A DNA stretch of 64,000 nucleotides from Solibacillus isronensis (GCF_023715405.1 NZ_JAMBOC010000001.1:1798001-1862000), one strand, 5' to 3'. Shown: positions 26,984 to 35,990, numbered from the stretch's first letter. The notes: generated from the sequence alone by a model not told the origin. Made by a program: numbers and translations.

Positions 26984-27552
26984 GTTGTTTCTTCACCTTT
27001 CATCCGATACATTTCAAACTCTCCCTTGAAAACTATTTCATTATCAACAGAAGAAGTCACTTCGATAAATGTACGGTTTTTATCAGGGTTTTTCCCTTTT
27101 ACAACTGCCTTCGTTACGACGCGGTTTCCTGCTCGAACCGGTTTCACGAAAGCTACATTTGATTTTACAGTAAGGGCAAGCTCATCATCAATTACTGCTA
27201 CCGCCAAAGAATTAGCCTGTGCAAATAAATGGTGACCGCGCGCTATGCCGTTGCGCTGAAATACATGCTCTTCTCCAACATCAAATATTGAAATTGCCCG
27301 ATTATCCAGCTCTATATCAATAATTTCACCGATGACTTCATCAAGTGGCAATGATTTTACTTCATCATATTTTTTAGCAGCAACATCTTTAATACGTTCA
27401 CGCAATTCCGGAATAGCGAGTTCCATGCGATCCAATCGAATTGTTTGAACGCTCACATTAAATTCAGCTGCTAATTGTTCATCTGTCACGAAAGGATTGT
27501 CTGCGATCTGTTCAGTCAATAACGACTGTCGCTCTTTTTTGGAACGCTTCAT
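26980..27552 (-). CDS. fapR: Fatty acid biosynthesis transcriptional regulator FapR
   Basis: A 190-residue repressor that senses malonyl-CoA. N-terminal helix-turn-helix ([20 protein letters not shown]), then a hot-dog effector domain with [20 protein letters not shown]. Length matches B. subtilis FapR (188). A FapR operator lies 34 bases upstream, so it controls its own operon fapR-plsX-fabD-fabG(-acpP). Confidence 0.97.
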   Translation of the reverse strand: MKRSKKERQSLLTEQIADNPFVTDEQLAAEFNVSVQTIRLDRMELAIPELRERIKDVAAKKYDEVKSLPLDEVIGEIIDIELDNRAISIFDVGEEHVFQRNGIARGHHLFAQANSLAVAVIDDELALTVKSNVAFVKPVRAGNRVVTKAVVKGKNPDKNRTFIEVTSSVDNEIVFKGEFEMYRMKGEETT

Positions 27553-27585
27553 CGTATTTGTTACCTACCTTTAATTTTCTAAAAG

Positions 27586-27610
27586 ATTAGTATTAGCACT
27601 TGGTACTAAT
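27586..27610. promoter_or_regulatory. FapR operator
   Basis: ATTAGTATT-N7-GGTACTAAT is an inverted repeat with two mismatched pairs and fits the known FapR consensus (TTAGTACC, six-base spacer, GGTACTAA). A minus-strand TTGATA lies at its outer edge, suggesting the operator sits inside the promoter. Confidence 0.88.
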
Positions 27611-27625
27611 ATCAATATACATGTA

Positions 27626-27661
27626 TAAAAAAAAGAACGCAACAACTTTTTGTCGCGTTCC
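27626..27661 (-). terminator. Terminator after the VOC-fold gene
   Basis: Arms GAACGCAAC (27635-27643) and GTCGCGTTC (27652-27660) pair with one mismatch, followed by eight Ts on the minus strand. Isolates the fapR promoter from the recG/VOC transcript. Confidence 0.85.
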
Positions 27662-27668
27662 TAAAATC

Positions 27669-28088
27669 TTATGCTTCAAGGCTTAGCTGCCACAGCACAC
27701 CAAACTTATCTGTTACTTGCCCATAGCACTTGCTCCAAAAGGTCTCCTGTAACTCCATTACGACCTTTCCGCCTTCTCTTAAACCATCGAAAATATATCG
27801 GATTTCCTGCTCGTCTTTTGACGTATAGGCAATGCTGATATTGTCCCCTACCGTCACTTGCGGAGAGCCCGGATACGTATCGGAAAACATCATTTGACCT
27901 TCCTGCAGTTCAATTTGAGCATTCATTACCAAATCTTTTGCTTCTGGTGGAATAGGGCGCTCAGGATTTGGCGGTAATTCTCCAAAAGTTGAAATCGTTA
28001 CACTTTTGGCATTAAACAGTTCTGCATATAACACCACTGCCTCTTTTGCTTGTCCATTTAACACGAAATACGGATACAGGTTTCCCAT
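27669..28088 (-). CDS. VOC superfamily (PhnB/glyoxalase-fold) protein of unknown function
   Basis: A 139-residue protein of the 3-demethylubiquinone-methyltransferase-like/PhnB group: start NLYPYFVLNGQAKEAVVLYAELF, central MMFSDTYPG, VTVGDNISIAY, and C-terminal WSKCYGQVTDKFGVLWQLS. The ATG at 28088 follows AAGAGG; the open frame upstream is not used. These small proteins have no agreed activity. It lies between recG and fapR, which are adjacent in B. subtilis, and has its own terminator, so it looks like a lineage-specific addition. Confidence 0.85.
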   Translation of the reverse strand: MGNLYPYFVLNGQAKEAVVLYAELFNAKSVTISTFGELPPNPERPIPPEAKDLVMNAQIELQEGQMMFSDTYPGSPQVTVGDNISIAYTSKDEQEIRYIFDGLREGGKVVMELQETFWSKCYGQVTDKFGVLWQLSLEA

Positions 28089-28156
28089 CTTATAACCTCT
28101 TTTCAGCATTTTTAAGTAGCCTAAATAGTTTTCCACCAATTACAGGTTCTAATCGT

Positions 28157-30196
28157 TTAATCAATTCGTTCTCCTTGCAGAACGCCAGAAGCCGTTAAAT
28201 CTTCTCGTAAAAATTCATATTCCGGATCTTGCCAAAATGCTTCATCATAAAGCATTTTCTCGGCATCCTGTCTTGCCGTTTCAAGTGCCCGGTAATCATG
28301 GACAAGGTCGGCCAATTTAAATTCCGGCAATCCGCTTTGTCGTTTCCCGAAGAAATCGCCTGATCCGCGCAGCTCCAAATCTTTTTCGGCCAGGCGGAAA
28401 CCGTCATTCGTCTCGGTCATACTCATCATACGTTCTTTTCCTTCATCTGTTTTCGGATCGGCAATCAGTACACAATAGGATTGATATTCTCCACGGCCGA
28501 CACGACCTCGCAGCTGGTGAAGCTGTGCTAAACCAAAACGCTCGGCATCATAAATTGTCATGAATGTTGCGTTTGGAACGTTTACCCCAACTTCGACAAC
28601 AGTTGTCGATACAAGCACATGAATTTCCCCATCACTAAATGCTCGCATGACCGCATCTTTTTCGTCCGAATGCAGTCGACCATGCATAAGGCCGATTTCA
28701 AAACGGGTGCCGAAATACGCCTTCAATTGTTCGTAGGCTTCCACTGCATTTTGCACATCCAGTTTATCGGACTCTTCGATTAACGGAGCAATGACATACG
28801 CTTGGCGGCCTGCTTCAAGTTCTTGCGTCATGCGCATCAATACACTGTTCAGCTGTTCTTTCTTCAGCCAATGTGTTTCAATCTCTTTCCGCCCTGCAGG
28901 CAATTCATCAATAATCGAGACATCCATCTCGCCAAAAGCTGTAATGGCTAATGTACGCGGAATAGGTGTTGCGGTCATGAATAGCACATCCGGATTTTCA
29001 CCTTTTTCACGCAGTACTCGACGTTGTTCTACACCAAAACGATGCTGTTCATCTGTAATGACAAATCCCAGCTTCTTGAATTCAACATCCGGCTGAATGA
29101 GTGCATGTGTCCCAATGAGAATATCGATTTCTCCTGCTGCCAGCTGCGCCAATAATTCACGGCGCGCCTTTGTTTTTGTGGAGCCCGATAATAGAGCTAT
29201 CCTGACGCCGATCGGATCAAACCACATATGCAAGTTTTCCGCATGCTGTTCTGCTAAAATTTCAGTCGGTGCCATTAAAGCCCCCTGATACCCAGCCGTT
29301 ACAGCTGCATATAGGCCGATTGCCGCCACGACCGTCTTCCCTGAACCAACATCCCCTTGAAGTAGGCGGTTCATACGTTGCGGCAGCAATAAATCTTTGC
29401 AAATTTCATTGACAACCCGCTTTTGTGCACCTGTTAACTCATACGGCAGAGTCGAAATAAATTCCTTTAATTTTTCCAGATCAAAGCGAACGGAAATCCC
29501 TTTTTCATTTTCCTTATTCGCTTTTCTCAATGCTTGAATACGCAGCTGGAACTGCAGTAATTCTTCGTATACGAAGCGGCGTCGCGCCTGTTTTGCATGG
29601 TCTGCACTTTGCGGAAAGTGTACCCCTTCAAGCGCATCTTGAATGTTAACTAACTGATAGCTCTCTCGCAGATAATTCGGCAATGTTTCAGGCAGTTGTT
29701 CCATTACGGTATCCAACGCCTGGCGCATATATTTACGGAAGCGCTTTTGCTGAATATTCCCTTTCAAACTATAAACAGGCTCAAAATCAACTTGTTCTGT
29801 CTTCGGCCCGAATGTCACGGACGATCCGACAATAACTTGACGTCCGCGATCCCATTTTCCGGTAACCGTAATTATGCCGCCAGTTGAAATTTTTTGCCGC
29901 AAATAATTTTGATTGAAAAACACAACTTTAATTAAATGTCTTCCTGCAAGAGCCGTAAATTGTAGTCGGGATTTATTTTTCCCTAAAAATAATACGGTCG
30001 GTTCACTTTCGACACGTGCTTCAATCGTCACACGCTCATTATGCGGTGTTTCAGTTAAATCTTTTAATCGAAAATCTTCATGGCGGTATGGAAATGTCCA
30101 AATCAAGTCATGGATTGTCTCGATGCCAATTTTCATTAAATTTTCGGCTGTTTCTTTTCCGATTCCCTTTAATTGTGAAACTGGCTCATGAATCAT
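28157..30196 (-). CDS. recG: ATP-dependent DNA helicase RecG
   Basis: A 679-residue branch-migrating helicase for stalled forks and recombination intermediates. N-terminal wedge/OB region (VSQLKGIGKETAENLMKIG, then residues to ~170), helicase lobes with Walker A LLQGDVGSGKTVVAAIG, DEQHRFG box, TATPIPRTLA and QLRGRVGRG. The ATG at 30196 is chosen with GGAAG upstream; B. subtilis RecG has 682 residues. A terminator lies upstream and the VOC gene follows. Confidence 0.97.
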   Translation of the reverse strand: MIHEPVSQLKGIGKETAENLMKIGIETIHDLIWTFPYRHEDFRLKDLTETPHNERVTIEARVESEPTVLFLGKNKSRLQFTALAGRHLIKVVFFNQNYLRQKISTGGIITVTGKWDRGRQVIVGSSVTFGPKTEQVDFEPVYSLKGNIQQKRFRKYMRQALDTVMEQLPETLPNYLRESYQLVNIQDALEGVHFPQSADHAKQARRRFVYEELLQFQLRIQALRKANKENEKGISVRFDLEKLKEFISTLPYELTGAQKRVVNEICKDLLLPQRMNRLLQGDVGSGKTVVAAIGLYAAVTAGYQGALMAPTEILAEQHAENLHMWFDPIGVRIALLSGSTKTKARRELLAQLAAGEIDILIGTHALIQPDVEFKKLGFVITDEQHRFGVEQRRVLREKGENPDVLFMTATPIPRTLAITAFGEMDVSIIDELPAGRKEIETHWLKKEQLNSVLMRMTQELEAGRQAYVIAPLIEESDKLDVQNAVEAYEQLKAYFGTRFEIGLMHGRLHSDEKDAVMRAFSDGEIHVLVSTTVVEVGVNVPNATFMTIYDAERFGLAQLHQLRGRVGRGEYQSYCVLIADPKTDEGKERMMSMTETNDGFRLAEKDLELRGSGDFFGKRQSGLPEFKLADLVHDYRALETARQDAEKMLYDEAFWQDPEYEFLREDLTASGVLQGERID

Positions 30197-30268
30197 TGTC
30201 GACACTTCCTTTACGAATTTTTTATAATTTAACAATATCATAAAATGGGTGCATATGTTCCCTCACAA

Positions 30269-30308
30269 ACTAAAAAAAGAACACAAAAATTTGTGTTCTT
30301 TTTTTAGT
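30269..30308. terminator. Bidirectional-looking terminator between sdaAA and recG
   Basis: Palindrome with 19-base arms, including AAAAAAAGAACACAAA and its complement, separated by two bases. Both strands run into Ts. On the minus strand it ends sdaAB-sdaAA. Confidence 0.85.
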
Positions 30309-30362
30309 TATTTAGTACTTTAAGATTTCTATATTCAATTTCATCAGTTTCTGAACTGATAG

Positions 30363-31283
30363 TTAGTTACTGCCTACACGTGATTTTAGTAGGCTTTTCA
30401 GGTCTCCGCCTTCAAAGATTGCATGGGTAATGGCTTTGCCTGTTGGTGTTGCAGCTAAACCGCCCCGCGCCGTTTCTTTCAAGTTCGGGCTCATCGCCTG
30501 ACCGATTCGGTACATTGCGCCGATAACCTCATCACATGGAATGCGGCTTGTCACTCCTGCTAATGCCATATCCGCTGCGACTAATGAGTTGGATGCACCC
30601 ATTGCATTACGTTTCACACAAGGTACTTCCACCAAGCCTGCAACCGGATCACATACTAATCCGAGCATATTTTTCAGCGTGATTGCAAATGCTTCCGAAC
30701 TTTGCTGCGCTGTTCCGCCAGCCATTTCTACAATCGCTGCTGCCGCCATTGCCGATGCACTGCCGACTTCCGCCTGACAGCCGCCTTCCGCACCTGAAAT
30801 TGATGCATTGTTCGCAACGATAAATCCAAACGCTCCCGATGTGAATAAATAACGAATCATTTGTTCACGTGTCGGATTTAATTTATTCTGAACTGCAAAT
30901 AATGTCCCCGGAACTACTCCCGCTGAACCTGCAGTTGGAGTCGCACAAATTGTACCCATTGCCGCGTTCACTTCATTTGTTGCAACAGCTTTGCTGACAG
31001 CATCAAGTAAAAGGTCTCCGGCTAATGTATTACCTTTTTTAATATAATTTTGAATGAGTACAGCATCGCCACCTGTTAAACCTGTTACGGACTGTACACC
31101 TTTTAGGCCGCGCTCTACTGCTTCTTCCATAATCGTTAAGTTGCGGTCCATCTGTGTAAAGATTTCTTCACGCGAGCGACCTGTAATTAACATTTCCTGC
31201 TCGATCATCAATTCAGAAATAAGCTTTCCTTCTCTTTCGGCTAACTCCACTAACTCACGAACACTGCGGAATAAAACATCCAT
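30363..31283 (-). CDS. sdaAA: L-serine dehydratase, alpha subunit
   Basis: About 306 residues; the iron-sulfur catalytic subunit converting L-serine to pyruvate and ammonia. Cluster-binding cysteines are in GTICATPTAGSAG, GLVCDPVAGLVEVPC. The ATG at 31283 follows AAGGAG at 9 bases; an in-frame GTG three codons upstream is possible. Follows sdaAB by 12 bases and ends at a strong terminator. Confidence 0.96.
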   Translation of the reverse strand: MDVLFRSVRELVELAEREGKLISELMIEQEMLITGRSREEIFTQMDRNLTIMEEAVERGLKGVQSVTGLTGGDAVLIQNYIKKGNTLAGDLLLDAVSKAVATNEVNAAMGTICATPTAGSAGVVPGTLFAVQNKLNPTREQMIRYLFTSGAFGFIVANNASISGAEGGCQAEVGSASAMAAAAIVEMAGGTAQQSSEAFAITLKNMLGLVCDPVAGLVEVPCVKRNAMGASNSLVAADMALAGVTSRIPCDEVIGAMYRIGQAMSPNLKETARGGLAATPTGKAITHAIFEGGDLKSLLKSRVGSN

Positions 31284-31295
31284 ATTTGTCACTCC

Positions 31296-31958
31296 TTAGT
31301 TATTAATTTTCGATACTTTCGTAATATGTGGAATGTATGAAATTTGCTCTAATAGACGCTGATCAATGTTTTGATCGACTTCTATTACCATTAAAGCGGT
31401 TAAACCACGTTCAATACGCGATACTTCCATATGTCCAATATTAACATCATGCATGGCTAGACAGTTCGCCACGTTTGCAATACAGCCTGCACGGTCATCA
31501 TGCACAACTAAAATTGCCGGCATCCCGCCTGTCAGACGCAGCTTAAATCCATTCACTTCACTAATTTCAATTTTACCTCCGCCGATCGAAATGCCTTCAA
31601 CGCTCATTTCTGATTCGTCATCACCCATTAAAATCCGCGCAGTATTCGGATGCTCTTTATTAGCTGTTTCCGGAATAAACTCAAACTGTAGACCTGCCTT
31701 TTCTGCTTCCGCAAAAGAAGTTTTAATCCGTTCATCATCCGTATCATAATCTAGTAATCCACCGACAATCGCCACATCTGTACCATGGCCGCGGTATGTT
31801 TCGGCAAAAGAACCGTATAAATAAATTTTCGCCCATTTCGGCTGACGTCCAAACAAGTCGCGTGCAACACGTCCAATTCGTGCTGCCCCTGCTGTATGTG
31901 AAGAGGACGGACCAATCATAACAGGTCCAATAATATCAAAAACCGATGTAAATTTCAT
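31296..31958 (-). CDS. sdaAB: L-serine dehydratase, beta subunit
   Basis: A 220-residue partner of SdaAA. The N-terminal domain has IGPSSSHTAGAARIGRVARD near residue 15; the C-terminal ACT domain (MPAILVVHDDRAGCIANVAN to the end) probably binds serine as effector. Gene order sdaAB-sdaAA downstream of fakA is the same as in B. subtilis, but here it has its own promoter. Confidence 0.96.
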   Translation of the reverse strand: MKFTSVFDIIGPVMIGPSSSHTAGAARIGRVARDLFGRQPKWAKIYLYGSFAETYRGHGTDVAIVGGLLDYDTDDERIKTSFAEAEKAGLQFEFIPETANKEHPNTARILMGDDESEMSVEGISIGGGKIEISEVNGFKLRLTGGMPAILVVHDDRAGCIANVANCLAMHDVNIGHMEVSRIERGLTALMVIEVDQNIDQRLLEQISYIPHITKVSKINN

Positions 31959-32000
31959 AAAGTTATCCCCCCATATTCTTTCATACTTTCATTTACTCCT

Positions 32001-32029
32001 AGTGTACTCATTTTCTCTGCAATTAACAA
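32001..32029 (-). promoter_or_regulatory. Promoter of sdaAB-sdaAA
   Basis: Minus-strand -35 TTGTTA (32024-32029), 17-base spacer, -10 TACACT (32001-32006), 43 bases before the start codon. The rest of the 290-base gap (32030-32200) shows nothing further that I recognise. Confidence 0.55.
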
Positions 32030-32202
32030 ACTTCTTGTTGTAAAAACAGAATAATAACCAAATTGAGGATTATCCTCCATAAGTTTACGCTGGCATGTAA
32101 GCAGTAAGGAAATATGCTAGAATTATTCCCCCTTAACTAATCCAATATAGGAAACACTACCGATACCGATTAAAAACCCATGTCACTCTGCTTAAACATA
32201 AT

Positions 32203-32238
32203 GAAAGCAGTGCATACATGAGTGTACACACTGCTTTC
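32203..32238 (-). terminator. Terminator after fakA
   Basis: Arms GAAAGCAGTG (32203-32212) and CACTGCTTTC (32229-32238) plus internal pairing TACA/TGTA; a short AT-rich tail follows on the minus strand. Confidence 0.7.
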
Positions 32239-32248
32239 ACTATTGATT

Positions 32249-33895
32249 TTATTCTACGGATAAAATGAACGGATACAGGGATTGCTTACCTTCAACTATT
32301 TCCACTTCAGCATCCGGATAATTTTCTTCGATAAAGTTTTGTAATTCATCGGCTTGTTCTGCTGTCGCATCTTCACCATAAATGATTGTGATGATTTCTG
32401 AATCTTCATCCATTAATCCTTCAAGCACTTTTTTCGCTGCGTCCATCATTTCAGGAGTGGATAAAATAATTTTACCTTCAGCTAATGCCATATAATCATC
32501 TTTGCGAATTTCAACACCGTCGATCGATGTATCACGTACTGCAAAAGTTACTTGACCTGTCTTCACATGTGCAAAGCCTTGTGTCATGTTTGCCTTATTC
32601 GTTTCAACCGACTCAGCAGGATTGAATGCTAAAACAGCTGCCATTCCTTGAGGGATCGTTTTTGTCGGTACAACCGCTGCTTCAATATCCAGAAGTTCAG
32701 CTGCTTGCTCTGCCGCCATAATGATATTTTTGTTGTTCGGTAAAATTAGTACACGCTCTGCCCCAATTTCTTTTACAGCCTTTACGATATCTTCTGTAGA
32801 AGGGTTCATCGTCTGTCCGCCTTCAATTACATAAGAAGCACCGATCGAGCGTAGAAGATTGGATACACCTTCACCCATTGCAATCGTTACAATCGCATAT
32901 GGCACTTTTGTTTTTTGCTGTTTCGCAGGTGCTTGTGGAGCATCGTTGACAATCGCAGAATGCTGTTCACGCATATTGTCTACTTTAATTTTAATTAAGC
33001 TACCATATTTTTGACCCGCTGCAAGTACGGCACCTGGAGTTTCCGAGTGTATATGTACTTTTGCAATTTCATCGTCCGAGATTACCAGTAGTGAATCGCC
33101 CATCGGATTCAATTCTTGGCGGAACTGCTCTTCATCAAATGGTGATTTATCTTCCTCTAAACGCACCATGATTTCTGTACAGTATCCAAATTCAATGTCA
33201 GATGTGTCCATGAAGTCTTGTACACGGTGATGTTCTGCATTAATTAAATCGTCCAGTGAAGATTCATTTTTTTCCGGTAGTGGCTCGCCTTTCATAGAAG
33301 CAAGGAAACCTTCATAAACGAACAGCAATCCTTGGCCGCCGCTATCAACAACGCCCACTTCTTTTAATACAGGTAAAAGATCCGGCGTACGGTTTAATGA
33401 TTGTTTTGCTTCCTCGATGAATGCTTCCATCAGCACAATCATATCTTCTTCTGTTTCAGCAACTTCCACACCTTTTGCTGCTGCTTCACGAGCGACCGTT
33501 AGGATTGTCCCTTCCACTGGTTTCATAACGGCTTTATAGGCAGTATCTACACCAGCCTGAAATGCATTCGCTAAGCTTTTCGCATCGATTTCAGCTTCTT
33601 TTTCAATCGCTTTACCGAACCCGCGGAATAACTGCGATAAAATTACGCCCGAATTTCCGCGTGCGCCCATTAGTAAGCCTTTTGATAAAGCCTGAGCTGT
33701 TTTACCGATATGTGCACTTACATTGGCTTCTGTTTCATCTGCACCAGATGTCATTGATAAATTCATATTTGTCCCTGTATCACCATCCGGCACAGGGAAT
33801 ACATTTAGCGAATCTACATAAGCTGCATTTTGGTATAGGTGATGTGCACCCATTTGTACCATTTCAGCAAATTTAATTCCGTCTAAAGACTTCAT
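32249..33895 (-). CDS. fakA: Fatty acid kinase subunit FakA (YloV)
   Basis: About 548 residues. N-terminal DhaL-type ATP-binding domain with NVFPVPDGDTGTNMNLSM near residue 33 and GARGNSGVILSQLF; middle and C-terminal FakA domains follow. FakA phosphorylates fatty acids presented by FakB proteins, feeding exogenous fatty acids to PlsX/PlsY. I place the start at the ATG at 33895 (MKSLDGIKFAEM); the ATG nine bases upstream is too close to GAGGAGG. Located 18 bases after asp23, as in B. subtilis yloU-yloV. Confidence 0.94.
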   Translation of the reverse strand: MKSLDGIKFAEMVQMGAHHLYQNAAYVDSLNVFPVPDGDTGTNMNLSMTSGADETEANVSAHIGKTAQALSKGLLMGARGNSGVILSQLFRGFGKAIEKEAEIDAKSLANAFQAGVDTAYKAVMKPVEGTILTVAREAAAKGVEVAETEEDMIVLMEAFIEEAKQSLNRTPDLLPVLKEVGVVDSGGQGLLFVYEGFLASMKGEPLPEKNESSLDDLINAEHHRVQDFMDTSDIEFGYCTEIMVRLEEDKSPFDEEQFRQELNPMGDSLLVISDDEIAKVHIHSETPGAVLAAGQKYGSLIKIKVDNMREQHSAIVNDAPQAPAKQQKTKVPYAIVTIAMGEGVSNLLRSIGASYVIEGGQTMNPSTEDIVKAVKEIGAERVLILPNNKNIIMAAEQAAELLDIEAAVVPTKTIPQGMAAVLAFNPAESVETNKANMTQGFAHVKTGQVTFAVRDTSIDGVEIRKDDYMALAEGKIILSTPEMMDAAKKVLEGLMDEDSEIITIIYGEDATAEQADELQNFIEENYPDAEVEIVEGKQSLYPFILSVE

Positions 33896-33913
33896 TCGAT
33901 TCATTTCCTCCTC

Positions 33914-34276
33914 TTACACATTCGCAACACGAACGCCTTGAACAAAAATATTAACTGATTTAACGCTCATACCTAATGTTTTATTTACTGTATATTTTAC
34001 TTTGGATTGTACTTGATAAGCGATTTCAGAAATTTTCGTACCATAGCTTACAATAATGTACATATCAATATGTAAGTCATCACCTTCTTGGCGAATGAGC
34101 ACACCTTTTGCAAAATTCTCTTTTCGTAAAATATCTGTTAAACCATCACGAATTTGATGTTTTGATGCCATGCCTACAATGCCATAGCATTCAATCGCTG
34201 CTCCACCAGCAATTTGAGCAATAACATCATTGGATATATCAATATGACCGAATTCGTTATTTAATTCTACTGACAT
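33914..34276 (-). CDS. yloU: Asp23/Gls24 family envelope-associated protein (YloU)
   Basis: A 120-residue Asp23-family protein; IAGGAAIECYGIVGMASKHQ and the second half ISEIAYQVQSKVKYTVNKTLG are typical. Such proteins associate with the membrane and are linked to envelope homeostasis; YloU's exact role is unsettled. It is paired with fakA. The 240 bases upstream (34277-34516) contain minus-strand -10-like TATAAT and TACAAT elements 60-20 bases before the gene, but no single convincing promoter. Confidence 0.93.
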   Translation of the reverse strand: MSVELNNEFGHIDISNDVIAQIAGGAAIECYGIVGMASKHQIRDGLTDILRKENFAKGVLIRQEGDDLHIDMYIIVSYGTKISEIAYQVQSKVKYTVNKTLGMSVKSVNIFVQGVRVANV

Positions 34277-34516
34277 AGTGAATGCCCCCTTGGCTCTATT
34301 TGACTAATTTATATTGTACTACACAAAAGTCGATTATAAAAGAAAACGTTCATCTACGTCTAGCCTGAAGTCGTTTTTTAAACTTTCTATTTATTAGGCT
34401 TCTCTATATTTTTAAACGGAACAACATCATACTATAATAATTTTTTAGCACAATCTAATTAGAGTATTCGACAATTTCCGGTTGTTATACAAAGAACCAT
34501 TTATGAAACGTATCAC

Positions 34517-35395
34517 TTAGCTATATTTCGAAAAAAATTCGATATGATTATGCAAAATGGAGATTTTCGCCGGTAGTTGGCTGATTAAATCACCGTCAAC
34601 ATTCAGCGGAAGCGCTTCATTCGCGCTAATATACATTTCATGCGCATTCAATTTAATAATATTGTCGTCATACTCATAATTGCCTGTCAGCAGGTTTTTA
34701 GCTGTGCCTACCACTTGTAGTGTGTTCGTACTTTTAATAATAAATCCGTGCAAAAGACCGTCTGATTTGTCGGCATCTTCATTCAGGCGGCGGAAGCTTC
34801 CGACTGAATCGGTCAATACACAGATGAAGAGCATCATATTTTCTTTATATGTTTGTCCATCTGCCTTAACTTCCATTTCGTAAGAGTCATTTTGAATAGC
34901 CGCTTTCACACCTTCAAATAAATAAGCGAGCGAACCAAGTGACGTTTTTTGTTCCACCGTCACATCGCCGACTGCTTCTGCCAACAATCCAATCGCAATG
35001 ACATTCGTGAAGTAATGATCATTCACTTTCCCGATATCAGCTTTTGTTGTTTTTCCGCCAAGTAACGCTATCGCTTCATCCGGATCAAGCGAGATATCCA
35101 ATGCACGGGCAAAATCGTTGACTGTACCCAATGGGACGATTCCTACAACAGGGCGGTGAGACTGCTCTGCAATGCCATTGATTCCTTCATTTAATGTACC
35201 GTCTCCGCCGACTAAAATGACCGCATCATATTTTTCTTCGCATGCCATTTTAGCGAAGCGGGTTGCATCCTTTTCCCCTGCTGTTTCATTCACAACAACT
35301 TCATAATTATGTAATTGTCCAATAATTTTCTTTTCGTACTCACTTGCATTTTCTTTTCCTGAAGAAGGATTGATGATAACCATACATTTTTTCAT
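34517..35395 (-). CDS. Diacylglycerol kinase-like lipid kinase (YegS/BmrU/DagK family)
   Basis: A 292-residue soluble lipid kinase. The catalytic loop VILVGGDGTLNEGING lies near residue 60, and VGIVPLGTVNDFARAL follows, as in DgkB and YegS. Likely phosphorylates diacylglycerol or a related lipid using ATP. The ATG at 35395 follows GGGGG. It lies between rpmB and yloU, which are neighbours in B. subtilis, so it is an insertion relative to that order. A promoter lies just upstream; no clear terminator was found. Confidence 0.9.
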   Translation of the reverse strand: MKKCMVIINPSSGKENASEYEKKIIGQLHNYEVVVNETAGEKDATRFAKMACEEKYDAVILVGGDGTLNEGINGIAEQSHRPVVGIVPLGTVNDFARALDISLDPDEAIALLGGKTTKADIGKVNDHYFTNVIAIGLLAEAVGDVTVEQKTSLGSLAYLFEGVKAAIQNDSYEMEVKADGQTYKENMMLFICVLTDSVGSFRRLNEDADKSDGLLHGFIIKSTNTLQVVGTAKNLLTGNYEYDDNIIKLNAHEMYISANEALPLNVDGDLISQLPAKISILHNHIEFFSKYS

Positions 35396-35419
35396 AACTG
35401 ATTCCCCCAAGTAATTAGT

Positions 35420-35448
35420 TTATATAGTACGTTACCTTTTCCAGAAAG
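35420..35448 (-). promoter_or_regulatory. Possible promoter of the lipid-kinase gene
   Basis: Minus-strand -35 TTTCTG (35443-35448), 17-base spacer, -10 TATAAA (35420-35425), 25 bases before the ATG. The -35 is weak. Confidence 0.45.
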
Positions 35449-35610
35449 TTTTTAATCTTGATTAAGCAAAATGGGGTGTAAAGGTTTTTTTCTTGAAAGG
35501 TTATGCAAAATGTCTTGCACTCATTGACTCTGTATGTTAAATTATTATGGTATGTGAAATAACGAACTGAAATAAAGATTTCAGATTCAGCTGTAAGGAG
35601 GAATTTTACA

Positions 35611-35799
35611 ATGCCAAAACAATGCGTAATTACTGGCCGTAAAGCTCGTACAGGCAACAACCGTTCACACGCTATGAACGCTAACAAACGTAGTTGGGGT
35701 GCTAACCTTCAAAAAGTTCGTATCTTAGTTGACGGTAAGCCAAAACGTGTATGGGTTTCTGCTCGTGCTTTAAAATCAGGTAAAATCGAGCGCGTATAA
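35611..35799 (+). CDS. rpmB: 50S ribosomal protein L28
   Basis: A 62-residue protein, nearly identical in pattern to B. subtilis L28: [20 protein letters not shown] at the start and [20 protein letters not shown]. One of only two plus-strand genes here, and oriented against its neighbours as in B. subtilis. AAGGAGG lies 9 bases before the ATG. Promoter candidates TTGCAC and TTGACT lie 65-90 bases upstream, without a decisive -10. A terminator follows. Confidence 0.98.
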   Translation: MPKQCVITGRKARTGNNRSHAMNANKRSWGANLQKVRILVDGKPKRVWVSARALKSGKIERV

Positions 35800-35805
35800 T
35801 CGCGT

Positions 35806-35840
35806 ATAGAGTATCAGCAATGCTGGTACTCTATTTTTTT
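35806..35840 (+). terminator. Terminator after rpmB
   Basis: Arms ATAGAGTATCAGCA (35806-35819) and TGCTGGTACTCTAT (35821-35834), one wobble/mismatch, followed by seven Ts. Confidence 0.9.
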
Positions 35841-35853
35841 GCGTAAAAAGCCA

Positions 35854-35887
35854 GAAAAAATACAGCCCATAATCGCTATGAGCTGTA
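35854..35887 (-). terminator. Terminator after spoVM
   Basis: Arms TACAGCCCATA (35861-35871) and TATGAGCTGTA (35877-35887), one mismatch, followed by six Ts on the minus strand (35855-35860). It closes the long yicC-to-spoVM run. Confidence 0.8.
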
Positions 35888-35897
35888 GCCAGGATCT

Positions 35898-35990
35898 TTA
35901 TTTTTCTTTTTTATCTCTACGAAACAACTTCACGCAGCCTCTTGCCACACCGCTTAACCACTTAGGCATTTGGAATGTATATACTTTCAG
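35898..35990 (-). CDS. spoVM: Stage V sporulation protein SpoVM, with CTG start codon
   Basis: A 30-codon gene reading (M)KVYTFQMPKWLSGVARG, then CVKLFRRDKKEK. It aligns with B. subtilis SpoVM (26 residues) across KxYTxxxPKxLxG, keeps Pro9, and keeps the amphipathic, basic C-terminus. SpoVM is a small membrane-curvature-sensing helix that anchors SpoIVA to the forespore, so the organism is a spore-former. Position between rpmB and thiN is the same as in B. subtilis. The only codon that fits the homologous start is CTG, 7 bases after AAGGAGG; no ATG, GTG or TTG is in register there. thiN ends 12 bases upstream. The next in-frame ATG (residue 8) would remove the start of the helix. Confidence 0.88.
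   Translation of the reverse strand: MKVYTFQMPKWLSGVARGCVKLFRRDKKEK

Noticed and set aside
30269..30308. Long palindrome as a phage or plasmid attachment site
   Set aside because: T-runs on both sides and position right after sdaAA fit a terminator.
35415..35687. Minus-strand open frame of 90 codons overlapping rpmB upstream region
   Set aside because: Covers the rpmB promoter and 5' end and the lipid-kinase promoter; sequence shows no protein-like pattern.
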